Origin: Sequoia sempervirens
Lineage: Eukaryota > Streptophyta > Pinopsida > Cupressales > Cupressaceae
Reading direction: 5' to 3'
Length of the DNA: 64,000 nt
Assembly (NCBI GenBank): GCA_007258455.2
Contig: VDFB02358134.1
Span: 212,725,199 to 212,789,198, forward strand
Shown here: positions 23,890 to 35,404 of the stretch, piece after piece
How positions within the stretch are numbered: the stretch's first letter is position 1
Layout of the letters: each line of letters begins with the position of its first letter
The notes under the pieces: model-generated
Database searches by the model: none
Told to the model about the DNA's origin: nothing
The model's input: the letters and a program-made list of their open reading frames with translations, nothing else
Program-made: the position numbers and the translations under genes

Positions 23890-24655
23890 TGTAGCAAGAG
23901 TTACACAACAGAAGCAACACAGAATATGGAGGAAAATGTAGATTCAAACATTCTCAGTAACAGAAATCTCAATTACAATCAACCAGAAAAATTTGGGCTT
24001 ACAGATTCAACTCACAGGCCTGATACAACATGCTCAAATACAATATTCCTATATGCTCCTTAACACGAGCAAAAATATTACATATTAAATCCACATTAAT
24101 CTACTTAATCAAAATATGTTATTCTAATGATCTATTACAAGCTTTATATCATATCCGTAGATCTAGAATCTTCCGCATCGACCAAAGATCATTACAATCT
24201 TCAATGAAAGAAAATGTAACGAGTATGAAATAGGTCAGCCTTAAATTTGAATTTCCCCTCAGTGGGTGCATAGGGTGAAGTGTGGACCTATAATTAAGGT
24301 CAGGGACACTCCACGAAACAATTCGAATCACACCACCAAGATACACAAGTTACGGGAAAGATCCACGAGCGATCAAACTAGCTGTTAGGCTTGAAAATTA
24401 TTCTGGTGTTAGTTCAAGAAACTGCCACTTAAACTGGAAGTGATAACTTGCCAGAAAAAGATCCAATTGCGCTTAGATCTTGGAATAAGGAAAATGAACA
24501 AGTCCACGACGAAAACATAGATCTGCAAGGTCTAGTGAGTAAATATGATGAATCCACCAATTTGAACTAAACAAGAACTGAACAAGAACAAAAATTGAAA
24601 GAAAATATTTTTGGTTGATGTAAGATTGCCAAGAACCAAGGATGCTCCTGCATCA
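23890..24655 (-). repeat. 5' LTR of chromovirus C
   Basis: This is the second copy of the 770-bp LTR. On the minus strand it runs from TGATGCAGGAGC at 24655 to CTTGCTACA at 23890. The next minus-strand bases are TGGTCCAACTAG, a possible primer site beginning TGG, but I could not match it to a tRNA. The two LTRs differ at scattered positions, so the insertion is not recent. Confidence 0.85.
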
Positions 24656-24950
24656 CATAACTACATTTTTGAAAGAAATGTTGACCATAATTGTATTGCG
24701 AGAGAAATCTCTCTACCCTAAGAACTGAGATGAAACATTTTGATATAGACTTTCGGACCACTATTGTCATAGTGAATAAATGAATGCATGATATTGCAAG
24801 CATACAATAGTCACACACACTTCTGGAACTATAACAACATATATTTTTGGAAATCTCAGCAACTCAAAATGATAAGGGGAATATAATGATAATTCAAGTA
24901 CTCCTTGACAACCTTTGACAGCCTTTGACATCAATGACAACCTATTTTCA
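24656..24950 (-). repeat. Solo copia LTR, upstream part (minus strand)
   Basis: This ends on the plus strand with TTTGACATCAATGACAACC, the reverse of the GGTTGTCATTGATGTCAA word near the start of the copia A LTR (compare 12480-12510). The minus-strand start is TGAAAATAGG at 24950. With 17436-18489 it gives a solo LTR of about 1.35 kb. The flanking bases (TGAAG and ATAAA) do not form a clear target duplication. Confidence 0.6.
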
Positions 24951-25640
24951 ATAAAGATTAGACCCTAGCTTTGTGATATCTTTTTCCCTTCTCTCATCTT
25001 ATTCTTTGAGGGCTTTCTACTTTCTTTCCTATATTGTAGTAACAATAGGCTGGGGAAAGTCTTTAATGACTTCCTCTAAACTTTTACCAAAATTTCTTAT
25101 GTACAATATCATGCTCAGGATTATCCTATCTTTGTTATCATTGTTTGAATCATCATACATAGCCAAGACTTGTGAAATCATACCATGATAAATGATAGTG
25201 TTGGTAGTCTTCATCACATCTATTGGTGATTACAATTGCTCTACCACTTCTAGTTGTTGGATTTGTATAGTGTGCTCCTTTTTCTTCTTCTACAGAGGTT
25301 TTTTTACCTCTTCTACTTCTTCCTCCTCAAAATTGATTATTTTTCTTTTGACCATCTATTTTAGCCTTGTTTTGTGACCCTTCTTCTCCACGCTCATTTG
25401 AACTAGTGTCTTCAATACCTCCTATACATCTGGAGTTGTTACTGCCTGAGAGGATGATGTTGGGCCCTCCAATTGGATACTAGCAAATCCATGTAATCTT
25501 TCAAACCTCCTTGTGGTAGGTGTGCACTTATTCAAAGCTGGTGCAGAGGAAGATAGTTGTGCAGTTTCTTTAGGAGGAATACCCCACTACTTGTGTAGTT
25601 GTTGATTTTTCTTAAAATTTTCCTCAACATTCAATATGAT
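24951..25640 (-). pseudogene. Coiled-coil ORF of element G, upstream part (broken by TAG codons)
   Basis: One minus-strand frame is readable for about 200 codons, interrupted almost only by TAG at places where CAG (Gln) fits. Landmarks are FERLHGFASIQLEGPTSSSQ near 25500, an acidic/basic block NFEEEEVEEVKK near 25320, and a best-preserved piece at 25217-25029 (YHGMISQVLAMYDDSNNDNK, YIRNFGKSLEEVIKDFPQ). A charged helix, ALKEQDERREKDITK with TAG for Q, ends at the solo LTR. It then continues at 17435. The family is unknown to me and there is no enzyme motif. It is probably the single ORF of a large non-autonomous LTR element. Confidence 0.5.
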
Positions 25641-25790
25641 TCATGATATCAATAAGGAGCATAAAGAAAATCAAGAACACATAAGGTGGAATCTCACATA
25701 TATGAAATAAACTATCTTCTACAAAACTCTTCAATAGTCCAATTATAGAAACAAAACATCATGCAAGAGTCAAAACAAATGGGGTATCAC

Positions 25791-25806
25791 ATTATCTCCC
25801 CCTAGG
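25791..25806 (-). other. Polypurine-tract-like site next to a TGTGATACCCC start
   Basis: The minus strand reads CCTAGGGGGAGATAA, then TGTGATACCCC. The pattern GGGGGAGA followed by TGTGATACCC is common at the 3' internal/LTR boundary of plant gypsy elements. An LTR would run toward lower coordinates but is cut within about 170 bases by the element G ORF. Confidence 0.4.
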
Positions 25807-25809
25807 CTT

Positions 25810-27480
25810 GGACTTCCTCATAGAAGTCCTCAAAGGTAAGGTTACATGTGATCACTCAACAATAATTATTTAAAGTATCCCAACCATTTAATAACACCAT
25901 TAGAAGAATACCTCAATTCATATGAAATTTGGACCTTACAGAAAACCCAGAAAATAGGCACCATGTGTAGGGTCATATCCACTATCTACTAGGCCTAATC
26001 CCTTTCCACCACCCATCATATTTTTCATTGTTGTATATTCATGCATGTGCTACCATAGCTTGGAATAAGTGTCACTTTGTTTTGCACTCCTTCATTTTAT
26101 AATCAATAATATTTTCCTACTATGTACATCCCCTCCCCTTTTTTATAACAATGAAGCTTTTTATACCATGATCTTACCCCATCATACATCCCTTCTCATC
26201 CATCCCCTAGAATTCAACTTCCCTTTCCTTTATAACTGGGGAGCTTTTTCTACCATGTACGTAACCCCCCTTTACTAAATAATCAAGAGGATTTTCATTC
26301 CATGTTCGATCCTTGCTATACACTCCTTTTAGGATATGATTGATGAGACAGCTTGCATCATCCCTCCATACATCCCTCTTTTGGAAAGTAGGATAAAACC
26401 ATGTTGCACTCTCGTTGAATCACCCATCAATTGCCACATTCCCATCTTCTTTTTAGGATATGATTGATGAGACTACTTCCATCATATCTCCATGCATGAT
26501 TGGGCCACTCATCTTCCATCCCTTTTCTTATATGATTGATTAGATCTGCATAATCCACCCATGCACTACTCATATCTCTTGTTGTTAGCATATTATTGCT
26601 ATGGAAAAATTCTTATTCCTTCCATTGTCATGTCCATCAAACTATCCTACTACCACCCCCAACGAACACCAAGAGAAATAATTAAATATGATCTTAGATT
26701 GGGTTAATCGCATGCCTAGTTGTTCATACTAAAACATCACATTTTCACTATCCCCACCCATAATAAATTATTCCAACCATAAGGTTATCTTACCATCTCA
26801 TTATCAATTCACAACATATTTCTCAACAAATAACCAAAAAAATAAAACATCAAAGATACAAACCTATAGGCACTTTCATGAAAACATGTTCACTAGTCAT
26901 CATCGCTCTTAGCTTATCATCTATATATCCTCATCATCTATGCCCATAGAGATTAATCCTTCTCGAGTTCAACATCATCATCACCATCCCACCCAAGGGC
27001 AAGAGATATGTTGTTTATGGGATCATCTTGTTGGTGATTTTTTCATATTTTCCTCTTCGACCCATGGTGATACCTATTTAAGACCACTAGATCTACTCAT
27101 ATCTTAGGGTGTTTTGATAGGTGCAAAATGGAGCATTATTATTATTTATGTACGTTTTGTTTGTTATTGTCCTTTTCATGACCCACAAAGGCTACTTCCT
27201 ACCTTAGATTGGGGAGAATTTTTTGTATCATACACTACAAGTTCCTAATCACATAGACCCACCAAGTAACTTCCCATTCCCTCTATGACCACTAAGGTTG
27301 TAAAATGAATTGTGTGTTTTGGACAATATTTTGTTTATTTGTGAGTCCAAGTCCATGCAAAGGATATACTAGCACCATTGGTCATATATAATATTATCCT
27401 TTTCCATATTAAATTTTAGCATTTCTCACCATATTTCCAACATAATCATCAACCTATCCCTTTCACATTCATCATATCAC
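25810..27480. repeat. Non-coding repeat debris with degenerate tandem units
   Basis: No coding sequence is recognisable. Between about 26090 and 26570 two word types recur. One holds CTTTTT(A/C)TACCATG next to CATCCC (about 26157 and 26246). The other holds TTTTAGGATATGATTGATGAGAC (about 26328 and 26451) with a weaker third copy near 26530. This looks like an old array of roughly 90-120-bp units, perhaps from a long LTR. From 26600 to 27480 I see nothing identifiable. Confidence 0.4.
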
Positions 27481-27499
27481 TATAATTCCCCCTACACCC

Positions 27500-29617
27500 T
27501 CATATCTCACCTCCCTTTCTTAGAACTTGAATAAGACTGGCTCGCTAGAAAACACTTCCCATAGTGTATTTTTGCAAAGGGGCACTCCACTCCAGTTTCT
27601 TCTGAACAAATATCCAATATTCTTGTGCAAATGAACATTGGACAAATAACTAATTAACTTCTTCCTCCACTTCCTCACAAAATACACATGGGAAAGTCGC
27701 TGAAATCTCAATCCTTGAAAGCTTGTCACTAGTGAGAATCCTATTTTTCAAAGCAAGCCATGCAAAGCAACCTACTTTTGGCAATGTCATTGCATTCCAA
27801 CAGAAGGAGAAATCCCTCTGCAATTGATCATTTGTGTTGTTGCTAATGATTGCTTTATAGCCCTGCCTAACTAAATAGTTGTCTATTTTTTAGGGGGGGC
27901 ATATTAATTTATCTACACTGCCTAACTTAAAAACTATCCTTTCGTTTAGAGCCTCCTCTAATGTTGACTTTTGATCATTGGAAATTTGTAGGGTAGATAA
28001 ATATTTCCATGAAATTATTCCTCACTACCCATTCACCATACCAAAGTAGTCCTTTACTTTCCTACCCCAATTGTTGGATGAAATTTGTTGCACTGATTGC
28101 AAGTTGGGTAATGTTTTTAGAGGGGGATATCCATTCCAAGAATCCTCCCAGAATAATGCTTCTTCTCCATTATGAATCTCCCATGTTAAATATGGAAAGA
28201 TTTCTTTCCTACATTATATCAGGAAGTTGGGGGGTTAGCAATGGTAAAGATTCTCTTTGGAGAATCAACATCTAAGTATTTTCCCTACATTATTCTACAC
28301 CACTTTGAGTAAGGATTGGCATACATATTCCATACTAATTTTTCCCCTAGGGCCATGTTTCTTGATTCCAGATTATGGATCCATGTTCCTCCTTTTAGCG
28401 TAACGTTGCAAATCTAATCTAGTGAGATCAAAGGGATTTTCCTTTTTCCATCCATGTTACCTTTCCATAGAAAATATCTAATTAATTTTTCTATCGTTAC
28501 GATTATTGACTTTGGTGCTTTAAGTATAGCCATGTAGTAATTGGGAATGGCAGATAAAATGGATTTTATCATTTGTATCCTTCCTTCTAATGACAACCAA
28601 TGAACCTTCCACAAAGTGATTCTTGATTGAATGCTTTGAATTACCTTGCTCCAATATGACACTCTATTAGCCCCTGAAAAGAAAGGAATGCCTAGGTATG
28701 AGCATGGAAACTCTTCCAATTGGAAGCCAATATGTTTTAATATCTGCCTTTTCACCACTGCTTTAGTATTAAAGAGATAGATCTTTGACTTGTTCACATT
28801 TACTTTTTGACCTGAGGCTATAGAATATCTGTCAAGAATGGACTTGAAATGCTTGGATTCTAATAAGGATGCCTTTCCAAACAGAACAGTATCATCAAAA
28901 AACAAAGAATGGGATACATTTATGTTTGTTGTAGGGAGGGAAATACCTTGCAATACACCTTGATTTTGAGCTTTGAGGATGGACCTACTCAGTGCCTCTA
29001 CTAACATGATGAACAAAAAGGGTAAAAGGGGATCACCTTGTCTAACTCCTGTAGAACTGAAATATCCTACAGGGGTGCCATTAATAATAATTAAAAATTT
29101 AGCCATTGATAAGCATGATAACACCACTTGCATCATCAGTGACTAAACCCAAATTTCCTTAAAACTTGTATAAGAAAACCTTAATCAACTATGTCATATG
29201 ACTTTAGCATGTCCAACTTAATTATAAAAGTAGGCATGCCATATGCATTTATAGAGTGTAAGACCTCATGAGCCACAAGAGCCCCTTCTATAGTTTCCTA
29301 TCCTAGCACAAATCCCCCTTGCTCCTCTGAGATAATTCTAGGGATGATCGAATGGAGTCTGAGATACATGACTTTAGTGAGGATTTTATATATTGTATTG
29401 CATAGTGAGATTGGTCTGAAATCAGCAAAGGTTTTAGGTGCTTTGATCTTGGGGATGATTGAAATGCTTGTTAAGTTAAATTACTTTAGCATTGTACCCA
29501 TTCTATGAGATTCTTTCAATGCATAAAGTATGTCTTGCCCTATAAAATCCCAACACTTTTGATAGAAAATAGTTGTGAACCCATTCAGACCTGGTTCTTT
29601 GTCAGGTGGTAGTGAGA
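27500..29617 (-). pseudogene. L1-type LINE, 5'-truncated ORF2 (RT and zinc-binding tail)
   Basis: Non-LTR reverse transcriptase is readable from FSLPPDKEPGLNGF (about 29600) through FADFRPISLCNTIYKI (about 29430). The ORF 29136-28414 follows with GVRQGDPLLPFLFIMLVEAL and the catalytic box SLFFDDTVLFG, where the usual F-A-D-D reads F-F-D-D. It also has YLGIPFF, WKVHWLSLEGR and the thumb region. The downstream zf-RVT domain has CVFCEEVEEEVN, a stop, then LFVQCSFAQEYW near 27680-27600, the reverse-transcriptase zinc-binding pattern. The endonuclease half is missing because the element is cut at about 29617 against chromovirus D. No poly-A tail or target duplication is clear at the 3' end near 27500. 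Several stops. Confidence 0.85.
27730..28413 (-). other. LINE ORF2 linker region, heavily decayed
   Basis: This lies between the RT and zinc-binding parts of the LINE and should encode the connecting domain. Frames are broken throughout and only isolated words are readable. A plus-strand open frame here (28009-28275) is a shadow. Confidence 0.45.
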
Positions 29618-31430
29618 AGACATTGGAAGAGCATTTGATGCATATTAGAAAATAGCCATGAGAAGTTTTTTATTGTTTATTTGGATGATATTCTGATTTT
29701 CAACAAGACACTGGAAGAGCATTTGATGCATATCAAAAACATTTTTAGAATCTAAGATAAGAAAAGTTGTTGATTAATTTAAAGAAGTGTAGCTTTTTGA
29801 AGAAAGAATTGGTATACCTGGGATTTTTTGTCTCAACAGATGGTCTTAGGATGGACCCAAAAAAGGTGAAAGTTATCATTGAGTAGCCTACACCAAGGAG
29901 TGCTACGAAGGTGAGATCTTTTCATGGCTTAGTGAGTTTTTATAGAAAGTTTATCAAAGGTTTTAGTAGTATTCCTGCACCCCTAACTAAAACAATGAGA
30001 GGAGATAGCAAAGTGTTCAAATGGACTACCAGAGTAATGAATAGTTTGATTTGTTGAAGAAGAAAGTCTCAAAGCAACCTATTTTGGTACTTCCATATTT
30101 CAATAAGGTATTTCAGGTAGATTGCGATGCTAGTGGCAATGCCATTGGAGTTGTTTTAAGTCAAGAAGGTAAACCTATTGTTTATTTTAGTGAAATTTTG
30201 AATGATACAAAGAAAAAGTATTTTTTTTATAATAAAGATTTTTATGCTATCGTTCAATCTTTGAAGAAGTGGAGACATTATTTGTTGCCAAAAGAGTTTA
30301 TTTTATTTATTGGTCATCAAGCTTTACAATATTTGAATAGTCAAGGGAAGTTACATCAACGATATTTGAAATGGGTTGAATTTTTGCAAAGTTATACATT
30401 TGTTTTGAAGCATAGGAGTGGAAGGTCTAATAGAGTTGCAGATGGCTTGAGTAGGAGGAAAATTTTGTTAATAGAAATGCAAGTTGAAGTTGTTGGGTTA
30501 AATGAACTCAAGAGCTTGTATCCTGAAGATCCTGATTTTGCAGAGGCTTGGAAAGCTTGATTGGATCCTATCACTCTAGATAGGGAAAGGTGGTTGGATT
30601 TTATTATCCAAGATGGTATGTTTTTTAGAGGAAACCAGTTGTGTATTTTGAGGAGTTCCATGAGAGAGAACCTAATCAAGGAGAAGCATAGTGGGGGATT
30701 AGTTGGACACTTTGGTTGAGATAAGACAGTTGCCAATGTTAGTGAGTACGATTACTAGCCATAATAACAATAGGATATGAAGAAGTTTGTGCAAAGTTGT
30801 AGAGTATGTTACATTGAAAGAGGAGTACATCAGAATATTGGGTTATATCAGCCATTACCTGTACCAAAGAGGCCATGGGAGGACATTAGTATGGATTTTT
30901 TTTCTTGTTCTACCAAGGACACAGAGAGGACATAATTCAATATTTGTGGTGGTAGATAGATTTTCTAAGATGGAATATTTTATTCCTTTTAAAAAGACTA
31001 ATCATGTTGCTCATGTCGCAAAGTTTTTTTTCAGTGCTCGGTGGTGAGATTGCATGGTTTAGCCAAGAACATAGTTTCAGATCGAGATAACAAGTTTGTT
31101 GGTTATTTATGGAGAACATTATGGAAGAAGTTGAAGATCAATTTGAAGTTCAATTCTGCACACCATCCACAAACCGATGGACAAATAGAAGTGGTGAATA
31201 GGAGTATGGGAAACCTACTACAATGCTTGGTAGGAGATAAACCCAAAGGATAGGATTTGATTTTACCACAAGAAGAATTTTCTTACAATAATTCAGTCAA
31301 TAGGAGCACTAGTAAATCACCATTCCAGATTGTATATGGGATCATTCCAAGGAATGCTTCTAAGTTGACGAGGATGGACAAGGGAGACAAGACAAGTGTT
31401 GAAGCTGAAGACATTGTTGAGCACCTAAAC
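29618..31430 (+). pseudogene. Chromovirus D: RT end, RNase H and integrase core (broken)
   Basis: Sequence starts inside RT with FFIVYLDDILIFNKTLEEHL across frames (about 29660-29715), then LKKCSFLKKELVYLGFFVS (about 29780). RNase H is open at 30051-30560 with VDCDASGNAIGVVLSQEGK. The motif that is YTDHQAL in element C reads FIGHQAL here, so a catalytic Asp is lost. Integrase pieces are [12 protein letters not shown] (30954), SDRDNKFVGYLW (31077) and HHPQTDGQIEVVNRSMGN (31164). It is homologous to element C along its length but on the plus strand. Gag, protease and most of RT are missing. A solo LTR splits it at 31430. Confidence 0.85.
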
Positions 31431-32055
31431 TATTGGGAAAATGTGTCTCAACCTTGCAATTACGTAATGTATTGTTGATACATGAGGTACTATTGATATG
31501 TTGGATACAGGGAGTGTTGGGGTTCCCCCCCCCCCCCCACAAGGGGTCATAGGGGATCATACACCCAGCTGGCGGTCTAGGGGTAGTGTCCCTGAAAGGA
31601 AATTTTTATTCATTTTTTTATTATTGTAAATCTAGACCATTCATCATTAGGTCTTAAATTTGACGGCTAATATTTTATTAGCTTGAATTTCCCTATAAGG
31701 CAACCCTATTTTATGAGGGTTTTGTATTATGGTTGTGTATTGTGATGTATTCTAATAGTCTGATAGCGGTCGTGTTGCCTCTGGATCTCTGGTTGGTGAT
31801 ACTCCTATGAGAAGCTTGCTCTGCAAGTATATTGTAATCTTTGTGATTTATGAATAATATATTGTTCGGATTTTGGAGTGGGGTTTTTCTCTTGAAAGGG
31901 TTTTCCCCACGTAAATCATTATGTTGTGGTATGCATGATATTTATGGTTATTTATGTTTAAGTTTCTATAACTGTTAAAGATCTATAAAAATTTTGCATT
32001 ATCCTCCTCTCAAGATTAGTGTAGGAAGTTGTTTCGCTACATTAGATTCCTTACA
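31431..32055 (+). repeat. Solo LTR, 625 bp, inside chromovirus D
   Basis: This begins TATTGGGAAAATGTGTC (the related copy at 51923 begins TGTTGGGAAAATG, so one base changed) and ends TTCCTTACA at 32055. TAAAC before and TAAAG after give a 4-of-5 target duplication, and removing the LTR restores the chromovirus reading frame. The 3' part holds GGGGTTTTTCTC...GGGTTTTCCCCACG, a typical copia LTR string. A 14-C run lies at 31526-31539. A second copy on the minus strand is at 51333-51923. Confidence 0.85.
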
Positions 32056-32575
32056 TAAAGAATTTGCATGAAGAGGTGAGAAATCATATTAATAAGATGA
32101 ATATTCAGTATAAGGCTAAGGTAGATCGGAAAAGGAGATATAAGGAATTTCAAGTTGGAGATGAAGTCATGGTTCACTTTAGAAAAGAGAGATTCATGGT
32201 AGTTATAATAAATTGAAAATGAAGAGGTTTGGACCATGTAAAATCTTGAAGAAACATGATTGAGGAAATGCTTATGAGGTAGTTGCCTAATGAAACTCAT
32301 ATTTCACTTGTGTTTAACATCTCATATTTGACAGAGTATCATCAAGGAGGAATTGAAGAAGAATCAACACAAGCACAATGGAATGTCCCAGCACCTACTT
32401 CAAAAAAGGAAGAGATAGAAGAAATTTTGGATAGTCGTGTGGGTAGAAGCACAAGGAACAAGCAGTATTCATAGTACCTAGTGAAATGGAAGGGAAGACC
32501 TATTGAATATTCATCATGGTTATTTGAGGCTAAGGTAAACTATCTTGGTTTTTCTCTAACCCCTGAGAAGTGACA
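32056..32575 (+). pseudogene. Chromovirus D integrase C-terminus and chromodomain (broken)
   Basis: This continues the frame cut at 31430: LKNLHEEVRNHINKMN, then YKEFQVGDEVMVHFRKERF as in element C. Chromodomain residues EEILDSRVGRSTRNKQYS, a stop (TAG for CAG/GAG), then YLVKWKGRPIEYSSWL lie at about 32412-32530. The Tyr/Trp positions that form the methyl-lysine pocket in chromodomains are mostly present. It ends with LTPEK and a stop, just before the 3' LTR. Confidence 0.8.
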
Positions 32576-32604
32576 AGGTCACTTTTCAAATTATCTCGGG
32601 TGTC

Positions 32605-33950
32605 TGATGTAGGAGCATCCAAAGTGTAAGATCAATCTTGCATCAATCCAAAAAACAAATTGTTGTTTATTTTTCAAAAAGGGCTAATTGCCTAGAGTTT
32701 TCTGAATATGAAGATTTGCAAAAGTTTGAGCCTTGGGCATCGGGCTTATTTTTTATCGCTTGCCAAGAAAGAGTTTGTCATTTTTTGCTTAAGTCTAATA
32801 TGGTTTCAGACTTTAGGCTTATGGCTTACTCTTTGTTGCAAAGGGTCGGACATCGGGCTTGTGGGTTAAGGCTTATGCCTTAGCTTAAATGTCAAAGTGA
32901 TGTAAAGGGTGTGGAGGAACTCCGAACCCCAACACCCAAAGGGGTAGAAGCTGGCTAAGGAGATGTTTCGAGCTTTGTGATTCGAAGAGGAGGCTTACGC
33001 CTTATTTAGAAGATGGTAATAAGTATGATGGATGTGTGAACTCTGACTTTTGGCAACCTCATACACTTTGTGTTTTCGCACTTTGAAGTTTCAGAGGTCT
33101 GAACGATGGTTTGTGATAGATGTGAAGGGCGGTAAAAGGTAAAGGGGAAGGTCGATGGTCGAACCCCGATAGGTTAATAGACTTCGAATTTCATTGTTCG
33201 ATATTGCTACTTAAGCATTGCTATGCATTGCATGTAAACAATAAGAAGGATTGGTGACTCCTATGACAAGTGGCAAAATCATGTCATTCCATACAAAGCA
33301 TATTTTGACATGGTTTGACTAGAAAAAGAATGTTGTGTTGTGACACATTGTAGAAAGCAATTGGTTGGGCAGATTCACATTATTGTTGTGAATCATAAGT
33401 GATAGGATGGTGACAATTTAAGGATGGCTTATGGCGCGAATATTTTGATCAATGGATTGCATGGAATGATGGCATAGAAAAAGAGATAATCGTTCTAGTT
33501 TGGTCTTTATTTTTTATTGGAAGTAACCGATAGAACTAAGGCAAGACGGTTGAAATAATTTAATACGAAACAGATATACAAAGGAATGCATTAAATGAAG
33601 AACAAACCCTAGGTTACAGATTTGCTAAGAATGGAAAATACAATGAACTTGGACGGGATTGCAGTGATTGAGGTAATGAATATTTCTTGCTGGTGAAGCC
33701 AAAGACAAAAAGATATAATCTATCAGAAAGGGAAAGTAGGGACAACTTGTTGGTAAGGGCATGCGAGTATCGAACAGAGTTTGTTTCAAATTTGGAGATT
33801 TTGTAGATTCACGTAATCAAAAATCCCATGAGGTTAAACTGTAATGTTGTAATGAAATTTTCATTTCAGTGTTAATAAAGGATCTTTGTTTCCTTCTTGC
33901 ATTTTATTGTGCAATTCTCTGTTGTTTTGTTGTGAATTTGAGATTGTAAG
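32605..33950 (+). repeat. 3' LTR of chromovirus D
   Basis: This starts TGATGTAGGAGCATCC, matching the start of the element C LTRs, and follows the same pre-LTR context (CTTTTCAAATTATCTCGGGTGTC versus the similar string in C). It has a long interior with recurring GGCTTATG and CATCGGGCTT words, an AATAAAGGATC polyadenylation-like site near 33875, and GTTGTTTTGTTGTG near 33920. The 5' LTR is missing, so the end is estimated. Confidence 0.6.
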
Positions 33951-34689
33951 GGGAGTACCCCTTCATCACAAACTATAAATAATAATCTCTATTTTGAGAA
34001 TGATAAACTTTTGAAATATGTTGCTTAGTCTTGTCTAAGGAAAATTTGAAGTAGTGGAAAATACTTTCTTGTCCAAGATGAATCTTTCAATAAATGCTCC
34101 CTTACCAAGTAGATCTATTTTTCAGAATCTTAGCTAAGGGTGGTTTTCAATTGCTAACTTTGACGATGGATATTTTGAATCTCCCAACTCCTACCAACCC
34201 TCCTATTGTGCCCTTAATCCTAGATGTATAGAGTTATGAGTAGTTATCTTATGGCTACTTTAACTCTTATTTAAGTCATATTATCATTATTATATACTTA
34301 TTTATTTGATTAGGTTAGCTTTGGGATTATATTGTATTTTCTAAGTTAGCTTTGTTGATATCTTAGGCATAAGTAGGGTGTATATAAGAGGTGGTGAGTC
34401 TTGTTAAGTATCATAAGATTGTGAATTATGTTCTCATTAGAGATATTTGGAGGATTCCCCCTCAGTGGCTTGTTATTCCTAGTTATTATTGAAGGGGAAA
34501 CGAGCCTCGTAGAATGCCATCTAGGATTAGTATGTGCCTTCGATAACATTCATTCAATTTAGGAATATCAAAAGTATATACTTCTATGCCTTAAAGTGGA
34601 AACCAACATAGTTATTTTCCCATTGTTAAATCTTAAAACAAAGAGGTTGCAATTAAGTTTCAAATCTCTTCAAATCAAGAAGCAAATTG
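33951..34689. other. Unassigned sequence between LTRs
   Basis: A/T-rich sequence with no credible ORF or element signature. The stretch 34370-34560 has a few LTR-like words, but no boundary can be set. Confidence 0.3.
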
Positions 34690-35404
34690 TTACAGATCAA
34701 GTAGTTTCAACAACATATCAGAAACATAAAATGAAACAAGAAGAATAAGACAAAAGAGAAAGAATACACAAATTTCTGTGGGGAAAACCCTTTCGGGTAG
34801 AAAACCCCACACTCCAAAACCACAAACATAATGTATTATTCAGTAATAAGAACAATTATAATACATTTTTTAGGATCAAGCCCATAGGAGATTTACATCT
34901 TGTTCCATCTCTAACAGAATTCTAATAGCATAACCCCTATGAATAACTCTCCTCACATAACTAGGAATAGAAACTACAATCATGCACAACTCTCCTTACA
35001 AATAGCAACTTCCAATATTGACTTTTCAAAGTGGGTGCCAACTTCCACAAAAGTAGGAACATGCCATAGTTAACTCAACATGTCTTGACACATATCACTT
35101 CCATGCAACTCCAAGAAGTTTTTACAAACTTCTCTCTCCAAATGAGCACCCAAGTAACAAGTGTCACTATGGCTGGCCTCAATGAAGTAGGCACAAATAA
35201 CAATGTTTCCAATAAGCGCTTGGGTGATAAGTGGTACTTCATTGAGCTTTGCACCTTGCATGTATGATATAACACTCCTTGACAAGTCCCACAAATTGTT
35301 ATGACAACTATTATAGTTGGCAACTTAGGATATATCAATAATTACAAATATTTATCCCAAAAATAATGCTAGGACTCAAAGATTGAGAAACCTTAATCCC
35401 AACA
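34690..35404 (-). repeat. Copia-type LTR, minus strand
   Basis: The plus strand carries GTGGGGAAAACCCTTTCGGG...AAAACCCCACACTCC near 34780, the reverse of the copia-type LTR string also seen at 31880 and 51460. The minus-strand start TGTTGGGATTAAGG lies at 35404. It is related to, but diverged from, the 625-bp solo LTR family. No internal region is attached. The left end is approximate. Confidence 0.6.

Larger units (their letters stand above)
18490..24655 (-). mobile_element. Chromovirus C: nearly complete Ty3/gypsy element
   Basis: Two LTRs of about 770 bp (18490-19259 and 23890-24655) flank gag, protease, RT, RNase H, integrase and chromodomain on the minus strand, the Ty3/gypsy order. It splits the minus-strand solo copia LTR. 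The flanking 5-mers (TGGAC and CATAA) do not match, so either the LTR ends are off by a few bases or the target duplication has decayed. It is the best preserved element here: one 586-codon ORF covers protease to RNase H. Confidence 0.9.

Noticed and set aside
18480..24660. 5-bp target duplication of chromovirus C
   Set aside because: TGGAC and CATAA do not match, and shifting the LTR ends by a few bases does not give a match.
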